Positions 25,772 through 34,206 of a DNA stretch of 64,000 bases are shown one piece after another (within the stretch, counting starts at the first letter, position 1; every line of letters begins with the position of its first letter). The DNA comes from Glycocaulis sp050485565. Lineage in GTDB: Bacteria > Pseudomonadota > Alphaproteobacteria > Caulobacterales > Maricaulaceae. Where the stretch lies: positions 62,001 to 126,000 of the forward strand of contig NZ_JBJHBQ010000008.1 in the NCBI RefSeq assembly GCF_050485565.1, given 5' to 3'. The position numbers and the translations under genes were made by a program. The notes under the pieces were generated by a model. The model saw nothing but the letters and a program-made list of their open reading frames with translations. It ran no database searches and was not told the origin of the DNA.

Positions 25772-27130
25772 ATGACAGCTGCGCCGCCCCTCACCCGCCG
25801 TAAAGTACTGGCCCTTGCGCTGCCGATCATGGCCGCAAATATCGCCACGCCACTGGTCGGGCTGGTGGACATTGCCGTCATTGGCCGGACCGGCACAACG
25901 GCAGAGATCGCCGCCGTGGCACTGGGCGCGCTGATCTTCAACTTCCTCTTCTGGGCCTTCGGCTTTCTGCGCATGGGCATGACCGGCCTGACCGCGCAGG
26001 CAGACGGTCGCGGCGATGAGGCAGAGGTACGCGCCAGCCTCTGGCGCGGCATCATCACCGGGCTGGCCATAGGGTGCGTCTTGCTGGCCGCGCAGTGGCC
26101 CTTGCGCGAACTGGCCTTCACCCTGTTTTCCGCAGAAAGCGGCGTGGAGGCAGCGGGGCGGGCCTATTTCGATGCACGCATCTGGAGCGCGCCAGCGGCG
26201 CTGGCTGGATTTGCGCTTTATGGCTGGCTGATCGGGCTGGGGCGCACAGGCATGGCACTCGCCCTGCAGGCGGCGCTGAACCTTATCAATGCAGGGCTTT
26301 CCATCCTCTTTGTGGCCGGGTTCGGCTGGGGCGTGGCCGGTGTCGCCTGGGCGAGCACGCTGGCGCTGTGGCTGCATCTGCTGCCCGGTATCGCCATTGT
26401 GGCGTGGATACTGCGCAGCCGGATCGCGGCTTCCGTCCCGCTTGCGCTCATTCTGGCACCTGCTGCCATCCGCCGCCTGCTGGGCGTCAACCGCGACATC
26501 TTCCTGCGCACGCTGGCCCTGCTGGCGGGCTTTGCCTGGTTCAACGAGGCGAGCCTGCGCGAAGGCACCGAGGTGATGGCCGGCAATGCAGTGCTGCTCC
26601 AGTTCATCTCCATCATCGCCTATTTCCTCGATGCCTTTGCCCATGTGACCGAGACCGTGACCGGCAAGGCGGCGGGAAAAGGCGACTGGAAGGGGCTTAA
26701 ACGCGCGCTGCGCCTGACAACCGAACAGGCCGCGGGCTTTGCCGTGCTGGCAAGCCTCATGCTCCTGCTGGCCGGTGAAACGCTGATCGGCCTTATCACG
26801 ACAGACCCCGCCACGCGCGCAGCGGCGATGGCCTATCTGCCGTTCTGCGCGCTGGTGCCGCTGATGGGGTTTGCCAGCTGGCAGCTGGACGGGCTGATGA
26901 TCGGCACGACCAGAGGCCCGCTCATGCGCAATGCGATGATCGCCGCGCTATTGATCTATCTGGCGCTGGATTTTGCCCTGCGCCCGGCCTTTGGCGGGAC
27001 GGGGCTGTGGCTGGCGTTTCTGGGCTATTATTTGGCGCGGGCAGGGACGCTCAGCCTCGGCCTTTCAGGGCTGAAACGCGATATCATCGCTCAGGCGTCC
27101 ACGCCCACCGCTTCGGCGAGAGATGTATAA
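25772..27130 (+). CDS. MATE-family efflux transporter (DinF-like)
   Basis: 452 aa, twelve predicted helices in two MatE halves; starts with the subfamily pattern RRKVLALALPIMAANIATPL (about 9-28) and LVDIAVIGRTGT. The DinF branch exports cationic or oxidised small molecules by Na+ or H+ antiport. ATG 25772 follows an in-frame GTG at 25769. Its last 40 nt overlap the convergent end of pyrD. Confidence 0.9.
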   Translation: MTAAPPLTRRKVLALALPIMAANIATPLVGLVDIAVIGRTGTTAEIAAVALGALIFNFLFWAFGFLRMGMTGLTAQADGRGDEAEVRASLWRGIITGLAIGCVLLAAQWPLRELAFTLFSAESGVEAAGRAYFDARIWSAPAALAGFALYGWLIGLGRTGMALALQAALNLINAGLSILFVAGFGWGVAGVAWASTLALWLHLLPGIAIVAWILRSRIAASVPLALILAPAAIRRLLGVNRDIFLRTLALLAGFAWFNEASLREGTEVMAGNAVLLQFISIIAYFLDAFAHVTETVTGKAAGKGDWKGLKRALRLTTEQAAGFAVLASLMLLLAGETLIGLITTDPATRAAAMAYLPFCALVPLMGFASWQLDGLMIGTTRGPLMRNAMIAALLIYLALDFALRPAFGGTGLWLAFLGYYLARAGTLSLGLSGLKRDIIAQASTPTASARDV

Positions 27131-28128
27131 CCATCGGCCCTGATGCGCGCCGCGAGACCATCGCGCAAGCGCTTTACCAGGCCCGGCCCTTCATAGACGA
27201 GCGCGGTGTAAAGCTGGATCGCGCTCGCGCCTGCGCGGATCTTGGCGTAGGCGCTGTCCACCGAATTAATACCGCCCACACCAATGAGCGGCAGGTCCGG
27301 CCCGGCGGCTTTACGCACCTGACGCAGCACTTCGGTGGAGGCCCCGGTCAGCGGCGCGCCGGACAAGCCGCCCGCCTCGCCCTTGTGCTGACTTTTCAGG
27401 GAATCCGGCCGGGCGAGCGTGGTGTTCGACACGATGAGGCCGGAAATGCGGTTCGCCATCGCCACGCGCACGATGGACTCAATCCCCGCCGCATCCAGAT
27501 CAGGCGCGACTTTGAGGAAGACCGGCTCGGTCCAGCGCGCATCATTGACGCGGGCGAGCAGCGCGCCCAGCGCCTCCTCGCCCTGCATATCGCGCAGGCC
27601 CGGCGTGTTGGGCGAGGAGATATTGATGGTGAAGAAGCTGGCGAGACCTTTAAGCGCCTTGACCAGCGTCACATAATCGCCTGCCCGGTCCTCGCTATCC
27701 TTGTTGGCCCCCAGATTGATGCCGACCACGCCCGGCTTGCCGGCGCGCGCCTCCAGGCGGGTTTTAAGCACGTCCAGCCCCTCATTGTTGAAGCCCATAC
27801 GGTTGATGACCGCGCGGTCTTCGCGCAAGCGGAAGAGGCGCGGCTGGGGGTTGCCCGCTTGCGGGCGGGGCGTGACGGCGCCCAGCTCCACAAACGCAAA
27901 ACCCGCCGCCAGCAGCGCATCAGGCGCTTCGCCATTCTTGTCATAGCCTGCGGCCAGCCCGACCGGGTGCGCCAACTCTATGCCTGCGATGGAGGTTGCC
28001 AGAACGGGGTCGGCGTCTGCCGCCAGTTTCGGGCCCAGCCCCGCTGCCAGCGCCTTCAGGCTCACCCTGTGGGCGGTTTCAGGCGGCAGAAGCGTGAGGC
28101 TTTTCGCGGCGAGATCAGCAAGCGCCAT
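27091..28128 (-). CDS. pyrD: Dihydroorotate dehydrogenase (quinone), class 2
   Basis: 345 aa. Oxidises dihydroorotate to orotate at the inner membrane in pyrimidine synthesis. Class 2 features: N-terminal membrane-association helix region (about 1-40), LAAGYDKNGEA (about 57-67), NRMGFNNEG, FTINISSPNTPGLR with the catalytic Ser, and GVGGINS. Start codon overlaps the stop of the upstream DUF952 gene by one base, so they form one operon. Confidence 0.96.
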   Translation of the reverse strand: MALADLAAKSLTLLPPETAHRVSLKALAAGLGPKLAADADPVLATSIAGIELAHPVGLAAGYDKNGEAPDALLAAGFAFVELGAVTPRPQAGNPQPRLFRLREDRAVINRMGFNNEGLDVLKTRLEARAGKPGVVGINLGANKDSEDRAGDYVTLVKALKGLASFFTINISSPNTPGLRDMQGEEALGALLARVNDARWTEPVFLKVAPDLDAAGIESIVRVAMANRISGLIVSNTTLARPDSLKSQHKGEAGGLSGAPLTGASTEVLRQVRKAAGPDLPLIGVGGINSVDSAYAKIRAGASAIQLYTALVYEGPGLVKRLRDGLAARIRADGYTSLAEAVGVDA

Positions 28129-28475
28129 TACAGCTCCTCCGGCATGCGCCAGCCGCCCCTATCATCACGCCGCAGAATATGCACAGACATGATCGCAGCG
28201 AAGGGAAGCGGCCCGTAAATATGGGGAAACAGCTCGCCGCCGCGCGACTTTTCCCATTTCAGACTGCCGCCCAGCCTGCCCGCATCGATCACCGCCAGCG
28301 CTACGCGCTCCACGCCCTCAAAATGGGCTGCGAGCGTGCCTTCCAGCTGATGGCGGGCCGAGCAATGGATGAAGCCATCGGCGTGGTCATGCGCCGCGCC
28401 CTCATACACACCCGTCAGCGCTGCTGCGCCAAGCTCGGCCGGATCGGCGAAACGGTAGATCACATCATCGGTCAT
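28128..28475 (-). CDS. DUF952 domain protein
   Basis: 115 aa, matching the DUF952 layout: IYRFADPAELGAA, then DGFIHCSARHQLEGTLAAHF (about 34-53) and GELFPHIYGPLP (about 80-91). Family members are cytosolic single-domain proteins resembling ADP-ribosyl or glutathione-transferase-like folds, with no settled function. Precedes pyrD with a one-base overlap, a pairing frequently seen in alphaproteobacteria. Confidence 0.9.
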   Translation of the reverse strand: MTDDVIYRFADPAELGAAALTGVYEGAAHDHADGFIHCSARHQLEGTLAAHFEGVERVALAVIDAGRLGGSLKWEKSRGGELFPHIYGPLPFAAIMSVHILRRDDRGGWRMPEEL

Positions 28476-28525
28476 AGCATCGCTCTAGACCGCCCCGAAC
28501 GCTCCGGCAAGAGCGCCGCAGAGAC

Positions 28526-28561
28526 TTGACATTCTTCCCCAGCAAAGGAATAAATTCCTTT
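28526..28561 (+). promoter_or_regulatory. Promoter and palindromic operator of the S24 repressor
   Basis: TTGACA at 28526-28531 with an AT-rich -10 (AATAAA, about 28549-28554) 17 bp downstream. The -10 is embedded in a perfect palindrome AAAGGAA-taaa-TTCCTTT (28544-28561), 25 bp before the start codon, suited to autorepression. Confidence 0.65.
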
Positions 28562-28585
28562 TCTATGGTTAAAGGAGGCGCGGCC

Positions 28586-29212
28586 ATGCTCACCCACGCC
28601 CAGGTCTGGCGCGGCATTGACCGGCTTGCCCAGCGCGTTGGCACCTCGCCTTCGGGGCTGGCCCGTCTGGCGGGGCTGGACCCGACCACATTCAACCCGT
28701 CAAAGCGCGTGGCCTCGTCTGACAGCAAGCCGCGCTGGCCGTCCACCGAGAGTCTCGCCAAGGCGCTGGACGCGGCAAAGGTCAGCTTTGCCGAGTTCGC
28801 CGGTCTTGCCACCGACTCCATCGCCGGCCGCTCAGTGCCGCTGATCGGCATGGCGCAGGCGGGCAATCAGGGCTTTTTCGATGATGCAGGCTTTCCGGTG
28901 GGATCGGGCTGGGAAGAGGTGATCTTCCCCGGCCTTGATGACGAAGCCTGCTATGCGCTCGAAATCTCCGGCGAGTCCATGCTGCCGGTTTACAGGCCCG
29001 GAGACCGTATCGTCGTGGCCCCCCATGCCCAGCCCCGGCGCGGCGACCGGGTGGTGGCCAAGCTGCGCTCCGGCGAGGTGATGGCCAAGGAGCTCGGCCG
29101 TACCACGGCGCGCACGGTGGAGCTGGTCTCGCTCAACACCGAGTACGAGACCCGCGTGCTTGATGTCAGCGAGCTGGTGTGGATGGCCCGCATCGTCTGG
29201 GCGAGCCAGTAA
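28586..29212 (+). CDS. S24 (LexA/CI-like) transcriptional repressor
   Basis: 208 aa. N-terminal HTH about residues 1-70, then a LexA-type peptidase domain with the Ser nucleophile in SGESMLPVYRPGD (about 130-142), a Lys in GEVMAKEL, and a candidate Ala-Gly cleavage site in MAQAGN (about 89-94). Such proteins lose repression when RecA filament stimulates self-cleavage, but many chromosomal members respond to other cues. ATG 28586 has AAAGGAGG 9 nt upstream. No phage genes are nearby, so this appears to be a resident regulator. Confidence 0.85.
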   Translation: MLTHAQVWRGIDRLAQRVGTSPSGLARLAGLDPTTFNPSKRVASSDSKPRWPSTESLAKALDAAKVSFAEFAGLATDSIAGRSVPLIGMAQAGNQGFFDDAGFPVGSGWEEVIFPGLDDEACYALEISGESMLPVYRPGDRIVVAPHAQPRRGDRVVAKLRSGEVMAKELGRTTARTVELVSLNTEYETRVLDVSELVWMARIVWASQ

Positions 29213-29225
29213 TTCAGTGATGCTC

Positions 29226-29358
29226 CGCACATTCGTGCGTCGTTTCGGGCAAAAGTGCCCGGCGGCCGGTCGGCCTTGCGGACGGCGGAACGCCGTCCGA
29301 AGAGCGCGAACGCGCGCCCGCGACTTTTCGCGGAACATCGCAACGCGGATGCGTTGCG
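29226..29358. repeat. Tandem array of perfect short hairpins
   Basis: Intergenic, between convergent S24 and XRE genes. Six perfect hairpins in series: CGCAC-attc-GTGCG (29226), GGGCA-aaag-TGCCC (29247), GGACGGCG-gaa-CGCCGTCC (29280), GCGCG-aa-CGCGC (29304), CCGCGA-cttt-TCGCGG (29318) and CGCAACGC-ggat-GCGTTGCG (29339). Loops are 2-4 nt. No ORF of note. May be a dispersed mosaic repeat or a structured 3' region. Confidence 0.7.
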
Positions 29359-29380
29359 GAACTAAAAAGCCCCTCACTCT

Positions 29381-29599
29381 CTAATCCTCGTAAGAGAACA
29401 CCTCTTCGAGCGGCTTGCCGAAGACGCGGGCCACGCGGAAGGCCACTTCCAGTGAGGGCGAATAGCGTCCCTGCTCCATGGCGATCACGGTCTGGCGGGT
29501 GACGCCCACCGCATCGGCGAGTTCGGCCTGCGTCATCTCGCCGGCGTGAAAACGCTGCTCGCGGATCGTGTTGGCGATGTGGGTTTTGCCCTTGCCCAT
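29381..29599 (-). CDS. Small XRE-family regulator (module 1)
   Basis: 72 aa, a single HTH of the COG1476 type: IREQRFHAGEMTQAELADAV then GVTRQTVIAMEQGRYSPSLE (about residues 32-51) and VFGKPLEEVFSYED. It starts 4 bp after the membrane gene at 29604, and the pair shares the promoter near 30099-30071. Regulators of this size in such pairs generally repress their own operon. Parallels the 33581/33778 module. Confidence 0.88.
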   Translation of the reverse strand: MGKGKTHIANTIREQRFHAGEMTQAELADAVGVTRQTVIAMEQGRYSPSLEVAFRVARVFGKPLEEVFSYED

Positions 29600-29603
29600 G
29601 GGG

Positions 29604-30026
29604 TCAACCGACCCGGTAGGCGATGGCCCGCAGCACGCTCTTGGCAATTTCGCTCGCCACCAGCGTGAACATCAGCGCATGGGCGATCCAGTAGGGCTCG
29701 ATATCTGCGAACAACAGTATCAGCGCCCAGACAATCCCGATGCCGAGCACGACGCCGGAACGCGCCTCTGCCCTGATCTCGATGGAGCGGTCGCGCTCAT
29801 CTGGCTGTTCAGAATCCTTCGGCGCAAACACCGTCGCGGTGATATGGAACGCCACCATCAGCGCGACCAGCAACAGCACCATACGCAACAGGCTGCCCCA
29901 CACCGCATCAAGCGCAGGCGGCGGCGCATCGGACAGAAGATGCCCGGCCACGGTGTAGAAATACCCGCCGAACACGATGGCGAGGATGACCAGCATGGCC
30001 AGATTGGTTTTCTCGTGAAACGACAT
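29604..30026 (-). CDS. Four-helix membrane protein paired with XRE regulator (module 1)
   Basis: 140 aa. Hydrophobic segments at about 8-27, 42-64, 92-112 and 116-134 with a charged cytoplasmic loop (EQPDERDRSIEIRAEARSG) in the middle; the DERDxxIE loop is typical of DUF2178-like proteins that accompany small XRE regulators. ATG 30026 has GGCGGAG 9 nt upstream; the TTG at 30044 is rejected. Possibly senses a membrane or envelope state and signals to the regulator, but that is inference. Confidence 0.75.
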   Translation of the reverse strand: MSFHEKTNLAMLVILAIVFGGYFYTVAGHLLSDAPPPALDAVWGSLLRMVLLLVALMVAFHITATVFAPKDSEQPDERDRSIEIRAEARSGVVLGIGIVWALILLFADIEPYWIAHALMFTLVASEIAKSVLRAIAYRVG

Positions 30027-30045
30027 GTCAAAAAACTCCGCCAAC

Positions 30046-30099
30046 AGGTATGAATTACCTTACACATGGGTGTGTAGGATCACGAGGCGGGCATGTCAA
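30046..30099 (-). promoter_or_regulatory. Promoter with two abutting palindromes (module 1)
   Basis: On the minus strand: TTGACA (30099-30094), 17-bp spacer, TACACA -10 (30076-30071). The -10 is the left arm of TACACA-ccca-TGTGTA (30061-30076), followed directly by AGGTA-attca-TACCT (30046-30060). Two adjacent palindromes downstream of and over the -10 are a repressor arrangement. Confidence 0.65.
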
Positions 30100-30125
30100 G
30101 TTTTTCGTACAAGTGACGGCGTGCC

Positions 30126-30899
30126 CTAGCGCTCCATCTCCGCAACGGCGAGGCGGGCGGCATGGGCCGGATCATCCGCAAGCGCACGCAGCAGCATGCG
30201 GGCGCGAGTACTGATCGCGGTATCGAGCGCAGCATCAAGTCCCTCGCGCGGTGGCAGCTCAGCCGAACGGGCAAGCTGCGCGCGGGCCGCGTCCATATAG
30301 GCCGCCTCACCACTGGCCAGCAGCGCCACGGCGAAGAAATAGGCGATCACCGGATCATCGGGGGCGCTGGCGATGGCTTCGCCATAGGCGGCCATGCCCT
30401 CTGCCATGGATGCGCCCAGCGCACGCCCGCCGCCCCGGCGCACCACCTCGAAATGCCAGGTGCCCAGCATGGCCGGTCCCCACGGATCATCCCCGTCCAG
30501 CGCAATGGCCCGCTCGATATGGGTTTTGCCCTGCTGGGGCAGGCGGCGCATGAAGGCCCGGAACGTGCCGGTATAGCGCCCCTCGAACCCTATTGCTGCG
30601 GCCATGCGCAAATGGGCCTCGGCCAGCGTATCGTCAGCAGCCACGGCGCCGCGGGCATGGGTGAGAAGGCGGCCAGCCGTAGCGCGGCGGTCCTGCGCCT
30701 GATCCGCCATCAAAAGCGCGAGCGCAGCCCCGGCGGCAAAGGCTTGCGCTTCGGCGGATGGATCGGCACTGGCAAGGATCTCCGCGCGGGCAAAATCACC
30801 GGCCGCGTACGCCTCGCGCGCTGCCGGCAGACTGGCCATTGCGGGCGCAGCGAACGCCAGCAACAAGATTGCAATAACGATCAACGGCATGGAGCGCAT
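30126..30899 (-). CDS. Secreted TPR-like hypothetical protein
   Basis: 257 aa. Signal peptide (residues 1-20, MRSMPLIVIAILLLAFAAPA), then Ala-rich helical repeats of TPR character (AREAYAAGDFARAEILASAD, HLRMAAAIGFEGRYTGTF, YFFAVALLASGEAAYMDAAR). The ATG at 30899 begins the signal peptide; the TTG at 30908 is rejected. Probably periplasmic. No closer family recognised; monocistronic. Confidence 0.75.
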   Translation of the reverse strand: MRSMPLIVIAILLLAFAAPAMASLPAAREAYAAGDFARAEILASADPSAEAQAFAAGAALALLMADQAQDRRATAGRLLTHARGAVAADDTLAEAHLRMAAAIGFEGRYTGTFRAFMRRLPQQGKTHIERAIALDGDDPWGPAMLGTWHFEVVRRGGGRALGASMAEGMAAYGEAIASAPDDPVIAYFFAVALLASGEAAYMDAARAQLARSAELPPREGLDAALDTAISTRARMLLRALADDPAHAARLAVAEMER

Positions 30900-30938
30900 A
30901 CGCTCCAATCTAACCCGTCCTTGCCCGGCGTGAAGGGA

Positions 30939-31832
30939 TCACGTTTCCACCGGCACCCAGATTTCCACACCACCTTCACCCGTCATCGGGTCGAACTGCG
31001 GTCCGTAGCGCTCGAATGAAGGCGCATCAGCGGCTGCCAGCCCGGCACGCGACAGCCCCTCATTCCATATCGCCGCGATGGTGGCTGGCAGGGCGGAAAC
31101 ATGGCCCGAATGGGTGAACACGCCATAGCGTTGCGCCGGTACGCGCAAACGGGTGAATTCCTCGGGCAGATCTTCAAAATCCTTCACTTCGACGGCGCAG
31201 ACATAATCGAAATGCCCTGCATCGTCGAAATTGCAGCATACGCCGTAGCTCACATCACCTACCTGTCCCGGGACATGGCCAATATGAGGCGCGAACCGGC
31301 CCCACTGGGCCGGAATGCCCTCATTGCCGGCATAACTGTAGCGCGCGCCCAGGCCGGCGAGCAGCAGAACGCCCTGCTCTTCCATCCGCGGCGGGGCCAG
31401 GCGTGTATCACTGGATATCGTCATTCTGAAAGGCTCCACAAGCTCAAGGTCATCAACACGGCCCGTCTTGCGAACATCATCCGGCGTGACGCCGAACTGC
31501 TCGCGAAAGGCGCGGGTGAACGCTTCGTGGGAGCTGTAACCGGCCTCCAAGGCCACCGAGATGATATCCGGTGCCCCGGCCGCCAGCATGCGCGCCGCCT
31601 GGCTTAGCCGTCTGGCCCGGACATGGCGCATTAGCGGGCGGCCTGCCACGGCGCTGAACGCCCTTAGCACATGGTATCGGGACACACCGGCAAAGGCTGC
31701 GATAGCGTCAAGGTCCAGCGCATCATGAAGCCGGTGCTCTATGAACCAGGACACTTTTTCCGGCAAAGAGGCCCGTTCCGCCGGTACAGGCAGGCCGGGG
31801 CAGGATGCAGCAGTGCCGGATGGCTCGGTCAT
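30939..31832 (-). CDS. AraC-family regulator with GyrI-like effector domain
   Basis: 297 aa. The N-terminal AraC DNA-binding domain (about 25-125) has two HTHs (LDAIAAFAGVSRYHVLRAF and ISVALEAGYSSHEAFTRAF, then REQFGVTPDDVRK). Residues about 140-295 form a GyrI-like/SOUL-type small-molecule binding domain (LLAGLGARYSY, and IWVPVET at the C-terminus). Members such as Rob/SbmC-like regulators respond to xenobiotics. Target genes are not obvious nearby. Confidence 0.9.
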   Translation of the reverse strand: MTEPSGTAASCPGLPVPAERASLPEKVSWFIEHRLHDALDLDAIAAFAGVSRYHVLRAFSAVAGRPLMRHVRARRLSQAARMLAAGAPDIISVALEAGYSSHEAFTRAFREQFGVTPDDVRKTGRVDDLELVEPFRMTISSDTRLAPPRMEEQGVLLLAGLGARYSYAGNEGIPAQWGRFAPHIGHVPGQVGDVSYGVCCNFDDAGHFDYVCAVEVKDFEDLPEEFTRLRVPAQRYGVFTHSGHVSALPATIAAIWNEGLSRAGLAAADAPSFERYGPQFDPMTGEGGVEIWVPVET

Positions 31833-31903
31833 GGCTATTGCTCCTTCAAAGCCATAACGTTCTGGACCGGATCGCGCACTCCCGCTTGACCGGAATTGCT
31901 GTG

Positions 31904-33499
31904 TCAGCTCTTGCCCATGTCCTCGCCGTTGAGCGCGCGGCGGATGAGGTGAATGGTGCGCGGCAGGCCGTATATGGCTGCAAACCCGCCAAAGCGCGGG
32001 CCTTGCGACTGGCCGAGCAGCACTTCGTAGAGCGCCTGGAACCAGTCGCGAAGCTGTTCAAAGCCTGCATCCTTGCCGGCTGAATAGACTTCCGTCTGGA
32101 TCAGCTCGGCATCGCGCTCATCCGGTGACAGCGCCTCAAGGCGCGCCACGAGACCCTCCAGCCCTGCCCGCTCCTGCGCGTTCGGCGCTCGGTAGGATTT
32201 GGCCGGTTTGACGAAGTCCTCGTAATAGCGGATCGCATAGTCGGCGAGCCGGTCGAGGAAGGGCTCGCTTGCCGGGCTCGCATCAGGCGCATAGCGGCCG
32301 ATAAAGCCCCACAGCGTTTCCTTGCTGGAGGCGTTGGCCGCCGAGACGAGATTGAGCATCAGCGCAAAGGAGATATCCGCGCCAGGCACAGGCGGTTCAC
32401 CTGAATGGATATGCCAGACCGGGTTCTCGATGCGCTTTTCCGGCTCCTGCGCCTGATAAGCAGCCAGATGCTGGCGATACTCGTCCACGGCCTTGGGGAT
32501 CACGTCGAAATAGAGCCGTTTGGCGGTTTTGGGCTTCTGGAACATGTAGAGCGACAGGCTTTCAGCCGGCGCATAGCGCAGCCATTCCTCCACCGCGATG
32601 CCATTGCCCTTGGTCTTGGAGATTTTCTCGCCCACCTGATCCAGGAAGAGCTCGTAGCAGAACTGCACCGGCGGCTCGGCGCCGATAATGCGGCAGATGC
32701 GCGAATAGATGGCACCATTGACCTGGTGGTCCTTGCCATACATCTCGAAATCGACGCCCAGCGCGGCCCAGCGCGCGCCGAAATCCGGCTTCCATTGCAG
32801 CTTGGTATTACCGCCCGTGACCGGCAGGGTCAGCTCCTCGCCGTCCTCGTCATCGAAGGTGATCGTGCCTGCATCTGCATCGATGGCTTTCATCGGCACG
32901 TAGAGCACGCGGCCCGTCTTGGGGCTGATCGGCAGGAAGGGGCTGTAGGTGGCGCGCCGCTCCTCGCCCAGCGTCGGGAGCATCACCTTCATGATGTCGT
33001 CATAGCGCTCCAGCGCCGTGAGCAGCATCTGGTCATACGCGCCGGAGCGGTAAAGCTCGGTCGCGGAGAGGAATTCGTACTCAAAGCCGAACCCGTCCAG
33101 AAACGCGCGCAGGCGGGCATTATTGTGGTGGCCGAAGCTCTCATGTGTGCCAAACGGATCGGGCACATCGGTCAGCGGACGCTGCAAATGGGCTTCGAGC
33201 TTTTCCGGGTTGGGGATATTGCCCGGCACCTTGCGCATCCCGTCCATATCGTCGGACACGCAGATCAGGCGGGTCGGGATTTTTCCATCGGTGAGCACCT
33301 CGAAGGCATGGCGGACCATTGTGGTGCGCACCACCTCGCCGAACGTGCCAATGTGCGGCAGGCCGGACGGGCCATAGCCGGTCTCGAAGACCACAGGCTT
33401 TGACGGACCCCCACGCTTTTCCACGCGTTTGAGCAATTCCCGCGCGAGCTCGAACGGCCAGGCTTTGGCGTTGGCGGCAAGGGCGGAATACTCACTCAT
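31904..33499 (-). CDS. lysS: Lysyl-tRNA synthetase, class I
   Basis: 531 aa. Class I (archaeal-type) lysyl-tRNA synthetase: HIGH motif in GPSGLPHIGTFGEV (about 43-56), a KMSKS-like KISKTKGN (about 290), and conserved DDMDGMRKVPGN. Charges tRNA-Lys. Class I LysRS replaces the class II enzyme in many alphaproteobacteria. ATG 33499 is chosen because the family N-terminus begins there; an upstream extension to 33559 is not conserved. Confidence 0.95.
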   Translation of the reverse strand: MSEYSALAANAKAWPFELARELLKRVEKRGGPSKPVVFETGYGPSGLPHIGTFGEVVRTTMVRHAFEVLTDGKIPTRLICVSDDMDGMRKVPGNIPNPEKLEAHLQRPLTDVPDPFGTHESFGHHNNARLRAFLDGFGFEYEFLSATELYRSGAYDQMLLTALERYDDIMKVMLPTLGEERRATYSPFLPISPKTGRVLYVPMKAIDADAGTITFDDEDGEELTLPVTGGNTKLQWKPDFGARWAALGVDFEMYGKDHQVNGAIYSRICRIIGAEPPVQFCYELFLDQVGEKISKTKGNGIAVEEWLRYAPAESLSLYMFQKPKTAKRLYFDVIPKAVDEYRQHLAAYQAQEPEKRIENPVWHIHSGEPPVPGADISFALMLNLVSAANASSKETLWGFIGRYAPDASPASEPFLDRLADYAIRYYEDFVKPAKSYRAPNAQERAGLEGLVARLEALSPDERDAELIQTEVYSAGKDAGFEQLRDWFQALYEVLLGQSQGPRFGGFAAIYGLPRTIHLIRRALNGEDMGKS

Positions 33500-33580
33500 G
33501 GGGCGGGCGTCCTGTCTGTCGTTGAAGGATGGGCTGGCAGGTAGACCGCACACGCGCACCCGTCAATGACAGCCCTGCCC

Positions 33581-33781
33581 TCAGTCTTGCGCACCATCAT
33601 CGAAGATCGCCTCGATGGGCTGGCCGAACAGGCGTGCGATCTTGAACGCCAGCGGCAAAGACGGGTCATACTTGCCGTTTTCCAGCGAGATCACGGTCTG
33701 GCGTGATACATCCAGCTGCTCGGCCAGATGCGCCTGACTCCAGCCGCGTTCCCCGCGCAATTCCTTCAGCCGGTTATTCAT
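33581..33781 (-). CDS. Small XRE-family regulator (module 2)
   Basis: 66 aa, HTH of the same COG1476 type as the protein at 29381: MNNRLKELRGERGWSQAHLA, QLDVSRQTVISLENGKYDPS, and FGQPIEAIFDDG. Its ATG overlaps the stop of the upstream membrane gene (ATGA), so it is translationally coupled and last in a three-gene operon. Predicted autorepressor of the operators at 34488-34543. Confidence 0.88.
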   Translation of the reverse strand: MNNRLKELRGERGWSQAHLAEQLDVSRQTVISLENGKYDPSLPLAFKIARLFGQPIEAIFDDGAQD

Positions 33782-34197
33782 GAATAACTGCGCCCCAGCA
33801 GGAATAGCGAGACGTAGTATCCAAGCGCCGCCACTGCCACCGACATGACCGGCTCGAAGGCTGGCAGGCCCGTCAGCACCGTTGCCAGGCCCCACAGGAA
33901 CATCAATGTCACGGAAAGACAGCCGCCAATGGCCCAGGCGAGGATGTGGATGCGCTGCTGCAGCTCGTCGAGCGCCCGGATAAGGATGACAATCTCGTAG
34001 CTCGCCGCTGCCACGAAGACGACGCAGATCGCCAGCATGGCAAGGTTTAGCGGGCTCGCTCCTCCCGGATCTCCACCCGCCACGTAATAGCCGGTTTGCA
34101 GCGCCAGCACGACCAGTATCAGGGCGGTTGTACGCCAGATATAACGGCGGCGGGCAGACGGCGGGGCGGAGTAGGTTTCCGGGAGGAGATTTATCAT
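33778..34197 (-). CDS. Four-helix membrane protein (module 2)
   Basis: 139 aa. Hydrophobic segments about 22-40, 49-72, 87-108 and 115-135 with a short charged loop (RALDELQQRIH) in the same relative place as in the module 1 membrane protein. Lies between the 88-aa membrane protein (9 bp gap) and the XRE regulator (4-nt overlap). No family named with confidence. Confidence 0.72.
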   Translation of the reverse strand: MINLLPETYSAPPSARRRYIWRTTALILVVLALQTGYYVAGGDPGGASPLNLAMLAICVVFVAAASYEIVILIRALDELQQRIHILAWAIGGCLSVTLMFLWGLATVLTGLPAFEPVMSVAVAALGYYVSLFLLGRSYS

Positions 34198-34206
34198 GGG
34201 CTGCCT

